DNA from: Hyaloperonospora brassicae
Lineage: Eukaryota > Oomycota > Peronosporomycetes > Peronosporales > Peronosporaceae
Direction: 5' to 3'
DNA: 64,000 nucleotides
NCBI GenBank assembly: GCA_947650285.1
Contig: CANTFL010001484.1
Span: forward strand, 310,001-374,000
This document shows positions 38,541 through 46,841 of the stretch, piece by piece. Below the pieces are notes generated by a model. That model made no database searches. It was not told where the DNA came from and saw only the letters and a list, made by a program, of their open reading frames with translations. Numbering within the stretch: position 1 is the first letter of the stretch; every line of letters starts with the position of its first letter. A program made the position numbers and the translations under genes.

Positions 38541-39355
38541 TATACTTGTACAGCGTCCGGGAGCATTCTCCACAGAATATTGATTAGCCGCACTGATGTA
38601 TTGTGCAGTCTCGCTAATGACCGTACCGCGAGTGAGGCCATCGTACTCACCTACAGTATATCCATACGATTAAGTTGCTCCAAGACGATAATCATATTTC
38701 CATACAATAAACAAGCGGCAGGAATCTTTACGGATTGATGCTACCATTTCACTCTTGGCTCGTACCTTCGGAGCCAAGGTAATCCTAAGATGATATAAAT
38801 TTGTCATCCGTATCCAATACGAAAAAGTTGAATAGTAATTTTCGCCCTCTAGCGTGTAGTGGATTTTTATTACACGTTTCTCAACAATTTATCGGTGCGC
38901 CTGTAGCAAAACGCACCGTGTATCTCGTTCGAAAGATGTAAGGCTCAACGAACTCGAGCCTACGACCCTCTTGTGAGTGGCGAGGAACAAACTTGTTCGG
39001 CGCTCCACAGTCAATAATAGAACCAAGTCACAAATCTTTTGTCTCTTATAACTCCAAGGTGATGAGTGTTGTCTTATCACCAGGTGCAGAGACACACAAC
39101 GATGGTTTATCTGAAGCAAGTTTTGTCAAGAGATTTGCCAATTTTTTAAGGTTGCTGGATTAGTAGGTCGCTCTACCCCTACTGACCCCGATCATTTTTT
39201 GATGATACGCTTCGCTGTTGCGGTTTTGCAACAGCACTGGACCTATGCCCATTACCCTTATTGGCAAATGGCCGATCATTTCGCTCAGTACTGCTTGGTA
39301 CTGGGCTTGGGGAACTACACTCGTAAGCGTAGTGATCTAATTTCTGACACCGAAT

Positions 39356-40331
39356 TTACTTCTGCAATCGCTTATTGTTTGAAGAGCGAGGTCTCTCGCT
39401 CTCAATATAACAAAGGTAGATTGGTTCTGGACCCGTAGTCACTTGTCGTCTCGGTGGAAGATAAGAGCTCGTGCTAGCATGAGCTTGTCTCATGTTCAGG
39501 TCCTCCTGATCCGCAGATGAGATTGCTTGTTCGAGCGCATACAACTCGAAGCGGAACATGTAGTTCATGACGGGCCCATCTGCGAGCCTTTTCATGAACA
39601 CAGTAATCAACGTGTGCTCATGTACTGGATTAGCAGTTATACTACTCGCAAGGAGTCGTATATGTTGTGCGTAAGCGTGCACATCACGCTTACCTTTCGT
39701 GTGTTTCAGGAGCTAAGATCGATCCCTGAACACAGCTCATGGCGGTTCGAACGTCTGATTAGTCGGGTTTTAAACGATTCGTGCGACCCAAAAGCGTATG
39801 GGTCGCTCATCTCGAGCCTTAAGGCACAAGTCTTGGCACGTCCTGCCAGGTGGGCTTGACAAAAGTGAGTTTGATTTGCTCATCGTCGATACGACGTGCC
39901 TTTATGGATATGTCTAGTTCGACGAATCATACTAACAGGAAGTCTTCCTCGACTCCTCTGTACTTGAAGATATCAATCTTCAAGATTTCAAGACGACGCG
40001 TCTGTGTTGTCCCGCCCACAGCAGCATTGAACTGCTGCTGTCTTAACAGCTCTGTCTGTTGAGCACCGATTTCTCTTAACTTCTCGGCATATCGACAGCC
40101 TTGCTGGTGTAGCAAGGCTATATTTTCTCTTTCGGCGACAAGTTCATTTTTAAAGAACCTGGCTATAGCGGCATGTTCTAGGTCCCTGCCAAGGGACTCC
40201 AACATGGCGCTAATGGCGCTTTTGCATACGGTAGAACTCATGCGTTCTACCTCGCTCCATTCGATGTCACTCAAATGTTTGAAGCCATAACGCGTGACAT
40301 GACAGCTTTCCTCTGCATCCAACGTGTTCAT
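39356..40331 (-). pseudogene. Relict gag (family 1)
   Basis: Two frames (40331-39927 and 39682-39356) align closely with the gag of the complete element. They start with MNTLDAEESCHVTRYGFKHL and share SDIEWxxVERMSSTV, LLHQQG and MHAYAQHIRLLASSITANPV. The frame is broken between them and ends before the zinc knuckle. At two positions where the young copy has an amber stop, this copy has sense codons (GAG near 39820, AAG near 39690), showing that those stops arose later. Confidence 0.8.
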
Positions 40332-40381
40332 GACACACGAAAAGGTCGTGGTCGTTGGACGGACTACAAGGTGCTACCAGG

Positions 40382-40841
40382 TGTAACGAGGCATGCCCTT
40401 TCTAGATGCCTGTCACGACCTTGTGTTAATGGAATACAAGGATGCAATCACCCGACGTCACTTAGACGCGGCGTGAGGAAGCTGGAGGAAGTTAACATAG
40501 CTCCGAAGCTCTGTTTAAGGGAAAAGTTAAACTGTATATAGTAAAATTAAGTCTTATTATAAATTATCGTTTCCTTAATCTAAGTATCTTATATACAGTC
40601 TCCTATGTGGGTTTCTTGATCACCTCCCATCGCGCGCGTCCAGCAGTAGTTGGTGGTCAATTTGGTTGATGTAGCGTCCACATCAACCAATAAGTTGAGT
40701 ACCCAAGAATATTACCCTCGGGGGTAATTCTCCACCAACATTACCTCTTCTCGGGTAATGGTATTTTAGTATTATTGGAAAGATATATTCAAAAATTGAT
40801 AGATACGTATTAATCTTATGTAACAGGCTCACCCCATCACA
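40382..40841 (-). repeat. Relict 5' LTR of family 1 (about 460 bp)
   Basis: It starts TGTAACGAGGCA and ends near CCCCATCACA. It keeps the chain-of-hairpins architecture: arms of 10 bp at 40663-40689 (TGGTTGATGT/ACATCAACCA) occupy the place of GGTTGATATC/GATATCAACC in the young LTRs, and ATTACCC/GGGTAAT lies near 40709. Confidence 0.7.
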
Positions 40842-42186
40842 TATGCCGGCTTGTCTTTATTATAGCGCGCAAACTGGATGAGCAGACTAGAAATTATAGG
40901 TTGATTTCGTCACAATGTACCGTTTGAACCCATCACCCGGTGGTTTGCGGTGAGTGGCGGTTGTTTTGCTGTTCGCCAGTTAAATACGGTTTTCGCTTCG
41001 TAGCAGGACTTGAACCGGCAATCAGAGTCTGAAAAGGTCAGCTTACTATACCACAGCACCAGGGGACCTTCCCCGAATAGATATTATAGGGATTGTGTAA
41101 TTGTCATCTTGCACTTTCCATTGATCAATTTGTTTTCTACGCGGGCCTAATAATTAAAATTTATCGTGCTGCGGCTAGAAGACACACGTTTGATAGTCCT
41201 ACACGTTTCACTGGGGAGTAGTATATTAAGCGCTGGCAAGAACTATAAAAAATACCTCCCCACTTGCCACATTGTATGTCTTTAGTTGTGCATGTGGCAC
41301 TGCATCAACGAAGCCTTCTTGTCGTACATTGTCATTAACAGCTGCTCTGTCTGGTCCCTAGAAAAGAAGGCAATATAGGGTGGTGGTGCAAGGCCGTTAA
41401 TTGTGGTTTCCGATTAAGTTAAAGTATGATCAAATGTAAGGAATTTGTTTCGTTTCGATTTTACAGATCTATTGAAGACCACGATTTTGACAAATTTTAT
41501 GATTCACGAAGGGTGAAGGGCGGATTAAAGAAATGGTGGGGATTAATAAGATTCAACCTCAAAAAAATATGCTTAATAACCCAATGTCGTTAAATTGCTA
41601 CATGAAACGGGCTCACTCCGTTTGATCCAGAGTTTTTCGGAAGACGTCTTCTCGATGTAAATTTGATGAAAGATAATTTGTACTTGCTCTGGATAAGTGT
41701 ATAAAAGGGAGTTGTGGTGTGTAATGAGTATTACCTCAATCGACCGGAATACAATATGGATTTATCGACCGTAAGCCTAAAAAATTACGGCTCAACACCA
41801 AATTTGAGCGCTATGGCAAATTATACGAATTGTAATCTCGCCGATAAGATATTCGGCCAATGAATCATGACAAATGTCAATCATTGTGAGTTGTGCTTGA
41901 CCGAGGAGAGCTATGCTTTCAGTGTAAAAGTCGTTTGGTGGCAAATGAAGTTATTCAACTTAGGGTATACTTCATCGTCCAGTAGGTGCGTCAATGCCTA
42001 TCACGTCGTGCTATATAAGAAAAGCAGATATCCAAACTGTTTAGGATTGTACGTATGCTTGTGTGCAACCTAACCGTACATCCCCACCTGCAAGCGAAGC
42101 CAGATAAGATACACTTTTGATGACACCATTAGTGAGGCTGTGGCATCCGATCCCGATTCTTCTGACCAAAGCGGACAGGCTATATC
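40842..42186. other. Interval between two gypsy elements
   Basis: Apart from a tRNA-like sequence near 41.0 kb and an exon-like end at 42098-42191 (both listed), this 1.3-kb AT-leaning interval shows no recognisable gene. Confidence 0.4.
40995..41075 (-). repeat. tRNA-like sequence, possible SINE head
   Basis: On the minus strand TGGTATAGTAAGC (41053-41041) resembles the A box. GGTTCAAGTCC (41016-41006) matches the B box of an internal RNA polymerase III promoter, at tRNA-like spacing. The T stem has one mismatch and I could not build a good anticodon stem, so a functional tRNA is unlikely. A tRNA-derived SINE or tRNA pseudogene is the better reading. Confidence 0.4.
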
Positions 42187-42191
42187 GCTAG
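42098..42191 (+). pseudogene. Exon-like fragment left of the element insertion
   Basis: After CTAAC and a pyrimidine-rich stretch ending in CAAG (a good 3' splice site), the + strand reads RSQIRYTFDDTISEAVASDP followed by DSSDQSGQAISL up to the insertion point. The acidic, Ser-rich text looks coding. Sequence right of the element (50178 onwards) also looks coding but in another frame. The family-1 element may therefore have landed in or near a host gene. The link is inference. Confidence 0.3.
42187..42191. other. Target site duplication GCTAG (left)
   Basis: GCTAG directly precedes the left LTR and recurs directly after the right LTR at 50178-50182. A perfect 5-bp duplication is the mark of gypsy integration. 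Confidence 0.95.
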
Positions 42192-42582
42192 TGTAACGGG
42201 GCACACCCTTGCGTAACTTAACGCAAGGGTTTTGAGTGCCCCGACGGACATACACGTGGCAAGCGAGGAAGCGTAGGTAGGGTAAAAGTAGAACTGTTAT
42301 ATTAATAAATTAAGTCTTTAAACTACTGTCTCTTCGTTTGACTTAATTCAATTATACTAATATAACTGCATGTATGGTGACGTCTCGTCACCACTCATTG
42401 CGCGCGTCTTGCGGCGATTGGTGGGTTGATATCATCACGATATCAACCAATGAACAGACCCTTTGGTCGACCCTTCAATATCACCACTTTGGTCATATTG
42501 TTTCAAAGAATATCCATCTTTATATTCTTTATTGTCACTTTTCTTAAAGTTACAATTTCATGTAACGGGCTGCCCCGTTACA
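42192..42582 (-). repeat. 3' LTR (391 bp)
   Basis: It starts TGTAACGGGGCA and ends TGCCCCGTTACA, a perfect 12-bp inverted terminal pair, and matches 49787-50177 except for about four substitutions. Inside lie hairpins: ACCCTTGCGT/ACGCAAGGGT near 42206, GGTGACG/CGTCACC near 42377, GGTTGATATC/GATATCAACC (42424-42448) and a terminal TGTAACGGG/CCCGTTACA (42561-42582). For the antisense ORF at 42715 this LTR lies upstream and could act as its promoter (inference). Confidence 0.95.
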
Positions 42583-42597
42583 TCACCCCCCCCTTAA
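42583..42597 (-). other. Polypurine tract
   Basis: On the minus strand AAGGGGGGGGTGA directly precedes the 3' LTR. This is the plus-strand primer of the element. Confidence 0.85.
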
Positions 42598-42714
42598 CTG
42601 ATAGTCACCGTGTGACTATCGAAAACATGGAGGCCACCCGTTGGCCACCATTGGGACAGGGAGCACTTGTTGGGTCCGTTCCATTCACTTTCCGCTTGAC
42701 CTCGCATAGTTAAC

Positions 42715-43602
42715 ATGTCTATGCGAGGTGACTCAAGACCCACACAGCCTGGTGCTGTGCAAGCCTCTGCGGCAGACGCTTCGTCGTCTGCCGCCCCTCC
42801 TTCGCCTGCAGCAACAGGTGCTGCAGGTGCACGCGGTATCACACCGCGTTCGCACGATGACCCTGATGTAGAGGTCATCTACTCTGGCGAGTCAGACGTG
42901 TCTGACTCGGGCAATGCTCCAGAGGCGTCTCGCTCACCGGCGACGCCTCAGTATTCGCCAAGACCACTGCCGAACGAACGGACTCGTGATTTGCATCACA
43001 GTCTGTTCGGCAGTGATGATGATGATGATCAGGGTGGTGAGTTCTATTCTTCACCACCGCCGGCTCGTGCGTCTTCGCACGAGCGTGATGACGATGGCGC
43101 GATCCGTCGTCAATCTGGGAGCCGTGGTACCGACAAGGGTACCACTGTGAAGCGTGTTGAGTTGAAGCCGTGGCGTTTGCCCGAACAACTCATCAATAGC
43201 CTGTCTCACGAGACAGGCCAACACCATCGAATACCCTTATTCGATGCAACCGAGCTTCACGCCTTGAGTTCCAGCGCGACGAACTTTCGCGCTGAAGAAG
43301 ATTTTTATCTCGATGTCTTTCTTAGACATCGATGGTACAACAGCAACCAAAAGCGTGACAAGAACTCGCTTTTGGATGCGTGGAACGCGTTCGTCCAAAA
43401 CGTAAAGAATTTTGGACGAGAAGGGTGGCTCAAGAAACTTGAGGCAACACGCCTCAGGTTCGAACGGCGAACGCCAACCGGTGCTAGGTACCGGTTGCAT
43501 TGTTTATCGAGTGAGGCAGGCATTCCTTGCCTCACATGGGGAGTTCTTGTGCGAGTTGTGTTGACAACTCGCAGCGTGCACATAGGGATGTGTACTCCCT
43601 AA
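42715..43602 (+). CDS. Antisense ORF 1 of the gypsy element (295 aa)
   Basis: The frame opens at an ATG 133 bp downstream (on the + strand) of the LTR and runs for 295 codons between the 3' LTR and the end of pol, opposite to gag-pol. The first 60 residues are Ala/Ser/Pro-rich, and an acidic Asp run (SDDDDDQGGEF) follows near residue 102. The second half is basic and looks globular: RHRWYNSNQKRDKNSLLDAW, then FVQNVKNFGREGWLKKLEAT. The 59-codon start is preserved without indels in the diverged copy at 1-177. I do not recognise the family. The stop at 43602 lies inside a region where a second antisense frame takes over, so the two may be one interrupted gene. It may encode a nucleic-acid-binding accessory protein (inference from composition only). 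Confidence 0.55.
   Translation: MSMRGDSRPTQPGAVQASAADASSSAAPPSPAATGAAGARGITPRSHDDPDVEVIYSGESDVSDSGNAPEASRSPATPQYSPRPLPNERTRDLHHSLFGSDDDDDQGGEFYSSPPPARASSHERDDDGAIRRQSGSRGTDKGTTVKRVELKPWRLPEQLINSLSHETGQHHRIPLFDATELHALSSSATNFRAEEDFYLDVFLRHRWYNSNQKRDKNSLLDAWNAFVQNVKNFGREGWLKKLEATRLRFERRTPTGARYRLHCLSSEAGIPCLTWGVLVRVVLTTRSVHIGMCTP
42769..43497. repeat. Dense chain of perfect inverted repeats (sample region)
   Basis: Checked by eye base by base, this 729-bp stretch holds about twenty inverted repeats. Examples (outer limits; arm length): 42769-42794 (10), 42805-42827 (9), 42888-42909 (10), 42922-42949 (8), 42965-43015 (11), 43033-43058 (8), 43063-43084 (9), 43124-43145 (8), 43199-43218 (9), 43225-43246 (9), 43272-43294 (8), 43310-43332 (9), 43347-43375 (9), 43391-43419 (10), 43475-43497 (8). 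With arms of at least 8 and loops up to 20, about 0.2 would be expected by chance. Confidence 0.9.
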
Positions 43603-44321
43603 ATTCGCCCTGGGGAAGGGCACATCTCTCGGAGGAGATGCGTGACGCGATTGCAAACTTGCAATCCGTCTACAAGCGCCTAGGGCGCGTGTTTACCGAT
43701 GGGCCACAGGACTCATCGGATGGGTCTCGTCATACTGGCGGACGAGACCTTCAACATCCATCAACAGCTGAGAGCGGGGCTCCCAGCTGTTCCAAGAGGG
43801 TGGATACCCCCGCCACTGGACGAGGTAGCTCGTCCTTGATCCTGAATCGTCACGGTGATTCAAGATACGCTCCACTAGAAAGCGTTTATCACCGTGAGCA
43901 TCCACCAAAGGATGTGGTGGAGGAGGAAAGACCTCCTCCAGATGATTCTGTTCACCATCTCGACCCTTACGAGATGGATCGCGCAATCGATGAATTGCGC
44001 GATGACTTAAGGCACGAGCGCGATCGGCGCTACGCTTTGACCGATACCGTGCGGAAGAACCGCAAGGGTCACGAGGCTGATCGGGCGAGGGATCGCGCCG
44101 ATTACGCCACAGCGCAGCTTCAGGTCGAGCGGGATGTCCGCTCCCTATTTGGCGAGCTGGCGACAGCTCGCGGGGAGATATCTCGGTTGAATACCGAGGT
44201 ATCATATCTGCGCGATCAGACGGATCGTCTGGAGCGCGAACGCAAGAACCTGATGGATGTTCTTGAACGTGGGGGCTATCTTCATCGGAAGAAGAAGGCT
44301 CGTACTGAAAGTACGACCTAA
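43536..44321 (+). CDS. Antisense ORF 2 with long coiled coil, overlapping pol
   Basis: The frame is -1 relative to antisense ORF 1 and begins (ATG at 43536) before ORF 1 ends. About 260 residues, with a hydrophilic linker followed from about residue 150 by a strongly heptad-like region ([40 protein letters not shown]) and a basic tail (HRKKKAR). A parallel coiled coil is likely. It overlaps the integrase C-terminal linker and chromodomain of pol for 629 bp on the opposite strand. With one frameshift it would continue ORF 1. It could be a genuine second exon or frame of the antisense protein, or an open shadow of pol favoured by the symmetric base composition of the inverted repeats. Confidence 0.4.
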   Translation: MGSSCASCVDNSQRAHRDVYSLNSPWGRAHLSEEMRDAIANLQSVYKRLGRVFTDGPQDSSDGSRHTGGRDLQHPSTAESGAPSCSKRVDTPATGRGSSSLILNRHGDSRYAPLESVYHREHPPKDVVEEERPPPDDSVHHLDPYEMDRAIDELRDDLRHERDRRYALTDTVRKNRKGHEADRARDRADYATAQLQVERDVRSLFGELATARGEISRLNTEVSYLRDQTDRLERERKNLMDVLERGGYLHRKKKARTESTT

Positions 44322-44925
44322 GCCTCCCCACGTAAAACGTAGGATGCGTGCGCATCCTACGTGGCAATTCGAGTGTGTATGCATTGCTCTTGCGATGCAA
44401 CACTCGAAATGGCCCAATGTATTTCGGCAGTAGTTTGCTACTGCCGACACTAGTGACTGCATGCCCAGGTAGGTTTACCTTAGACAGTAGTACTAGGTCG
44501 TTAACCTTAAATGAAAGAACATTTGCTCTTCCATTCTTGTCTGCGTTCCGTTTCTGACGGTCCACCGCATTTGCGATGGAGTCGTGAATGAAACGGACTA
44601 CCGCTTCTCGAGTCAGCAGGAAGTTCTCTGCTGACTCTTTGTTTTGTCTGGCAGTGCGCTTCGTGCGCACTGCTAAGAGATTGCTCTCTTCTTCAGCGAG
44701 GTCGTCTTCTTCCTCGCTGACATAATCGTTGGCGATGCTGAATATACCAGCATCGTCATCATCATCCGAATCAATAATAGCGTCTTCGCTATTATTGAGA
44801 TGATCTTCTTCATCGATGTCGACTTGATCGACATCGGCATCATACGTGACGACGTTTGCGTCGACACGTGATGAGCAAGAGCCAAAACGGTTTTTGCTCG
44901 AGCGAGTCCCTCCCCCCTTATCCAA
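43693..44925 (-). pseudogene. pol C-terminus: integrase C-terminal domain and chromodomain
   Basis: A 410-codon frame. An acidic region (EEDDLAEEE) is followed by VRFIHDSIANAVDRQKRNAD and LLPKYIGPFRVL, the GPF box of the integrase C-terminal SH3-like fold, then YTLELPRRMRTHPTFYVG. An Arg/Pro/Ser-rich linker follows, then a chromodomain at roughly residues 345-400 ([33 protein letters not shown]). The chromodomain makes this a chromovirus. A one-base change in a G run near 44915 puts this part out of frame with the upstream integrase core. Confidence 0.9.
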
Positions 44926-46112
44926 GAGTTACACTCTAGAAGGGTGGGCACACGTGGATGGCGTAGGCCATTCACGTAAAACGGTGTGTGCTGTGTTGAA
45001 GCATGCACCAAATAATTGATGGCGAATTCCACCATGGGTAGAAATTCGCTCCAACTCGGAAACGAGTGGACATATCCTCGAAGGATCTCTTCGAGGACAC
45101 GGTTCGCACGTTCCGTCTGACCATCTGTTTCGGGATGGTCAAAAGTAGACATCTTCAATCGTGTTCCAAGAGAAAGGAACACGGTTTGCCAAAATGCTGC
45201 CGTGATTCGAGGGTCACGGTCGGATACGAGTTCACGGGGTAACCCGTGGAATCGGAAGATCTTGTCAAGAAAGACACGAGCACAACCTTGAGCCTTGATC
45301 GACTCAGGGACAGCAGCAATATGGACCATCTTGCTGAACCGGTCAACAAACACAAGAATACCATTATTTTTGTGAATGTCTTCGGGAAAACCGAAGACGA
45401 AGTCCATTGAAACGGACTGCCAACACTCTGCCGGGACAGGCAGAGTTTGCAATGGTGCACGGGATAAAGGACTAGGCTTCACCCGTTGACAAACTTCGCA
45501 AGCAAGCATGTACTTGCGGACAAACTGATACTGGCGGGGCCAGTAAAAGTCACGACTTACCGTGAGATAAGTCTTTTCTATACCACGATGCCCGCCTGTT
45601 GGGGCATCGTGACACTCATACATGATGCGTAAACGCAAATCATGATGAGCGGGTACGACGACACGAGGCGTGTCGTCGGCAACAGCTGTATAGTAAAACA
45701 GTCCGTTGCGTGTACTGTACCGATCCGATAAGGATCGGTACAAAGCTGGTAAATTCCTCATGGATTTACTAAATGAATTCACCAGATAATCCATCAATCG
45801 CAGAAGATCTTTATCTTCCGCGTATGCCTTTCGTACGTCGTCAAGTAAACTTGACGACGGGACACTGACTGACAGTGTCGCAACAGTGGGCTTATCCTCA
45901 CTGTTGATTTGTGCGTCCGGCTCGAAATCGGGCCGGCGAAAAAATGCATCAGCGACGACATTGAGTCGTCCTGGTTTATAATCCACGGAGAAGTTATACT
46001 CCGCGAAGAAAGACAGCCACCTCGCCATTCTTTGCGAGAGGTGTGGGCTGTTTACGGCCGTACGTAATGACGCATGGTCCGTATAGATAAGAAACGGTCT
46101 ATCTCCCAAGAG
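44916..46112 (-). pseudogene. RNase H C-terminus and integrase core
   Basis: The frame starts after an ochre stop at 46113. It covers LIYTDHASLR and YKPGRLNVVADAFFRRPDF of RNase H, then an integrase with H167-H174-C204-C207 of the zinc-binding domain (numbered from 46109) and the catalytic triad D236 (SMDFVFGFP), D297 (VSDRDP) and E333 (DGQTER). All catalytic residues are present, so the damage is confined to stops and the frameshift near 44915. Integrase inserts the cDNA in the nucleus. Confidence 0.92.
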
Positions 46113-46436
46113 TTAGACGCGAAACTTAGCCAGTGCGTATTTCATGGCAAGGAGTTCCTTGTCATGCACTGGGTAATTACGCTCAGCTGCTTGCAGCTGA
46201 CGCGTCTGATAACAGATGACGCGCTCCGCGCCATCTGTGTCGAACTTCATTAACGCACAGCCGATTGCGAAATCGCTGGCGTCACAGACCACATGGAATG
46301 GTCTGTCCTGATCTGCAATCGGCAAGATCGGCGATTGCATCAAGCTCCGCTTGATACCTTCAAAGGAACGCTGGTACTCAGCGTTCCATGACCACTTGAC
46401 ATTTTTCTTGAGCAAGCAAGAAAGATGAACAGTCAT
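46113..46436 (-). pseudogene. RNase H N-terminus
   Basis: A 107-codon segment between an amber stop at 46437-46439 and an ochre stop at 46113-46115. It contains FHVVCDASDFAIGCALMKF and ERVICYQTRQLQAAERNYPV, typical of the gypsy RNase H. Its neighbours on both sides are in the same frame, so each break is a single nonsense codon. Confidence 0.9.
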
Positions 46437-46841
46437 CTAGGCGTAGTTGCGCGAGTACTTGTGTAAGTACGCCGCTAGACCAAGGAACTTCCTGAGTCCC
46501 TTGACATCGACTGGCACTGGCCAGTCGGTGATCGCCTTGATCTTTTCGGGATCAGGGCGTACGCCGTGTTTACCCACGATGCACCCAAGAAGTGGTATTT
46601 CGCTAGCCGCGAATAAACACTTCTTGAGGTTGGCGTACAACTCATGCTTGCGCATAAGTTGAAGAACCTGACGAACGTGAGTTCTGTGAACTTCAACGTC
46701 CGTCTTTCCGTCCACAGCCCGACTATGGACGGACACATCGTCGAAGTAACTCGGTGCGAAGTCTTGCACCGGTCTCAACAGATTTGTTACACATCTGTTG
46801 AATGTTGCAGGGGCATTACTCAGCCCCTGTGGCATCACTAG
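46437..46841 (-). pseudogene. Reverse transcriptase C-terminal half
   Basis: It follows an amber stop at 46842-46844 in the same frame: MPQGLSNAPATFNRCV, then SYFDDVSVHSRAVDG with the YxDD catalytic box, and LYANLKKCLFAASEIPLLGC. The text continues the RT of the preceding segment exactly, so only the stop separates them. Confidence 0.92.

Larger units (their letters stand above)
38541..40841 (-). mobile_element. 5' half of a relict family-1 gypsy element
   Basis: This segment aligns with 47940-50177 of the complete element. It holds a diverged 5' LTR (40382-40841), the primer-binding site, gag and the protease region, then stops at an abrupt junction with family-2 integrase. It is much more diverged than the LTR pair of the complete element, so it is an older copy. 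It is useful because hairpin arms can be compared base by base with the young copy. Confidence 0.8.

Noticed and set aside
40995..41075. Functional tRNA gene on the minus strand
   Set aside because: A and B boxes are present but the anticodon stem does not fold and the T stem has a mismatch; a tRNA-like or SINE remnant is more likely.
43693..44321. Dismissing the antisense coiled-coil frame as a pure shadow of pol
   Set aside because: Not accepted as certain. The heptad pattern is too regular to ignore, but symmetric base composition from inverted repeats could produce it, so confidence was kept low.
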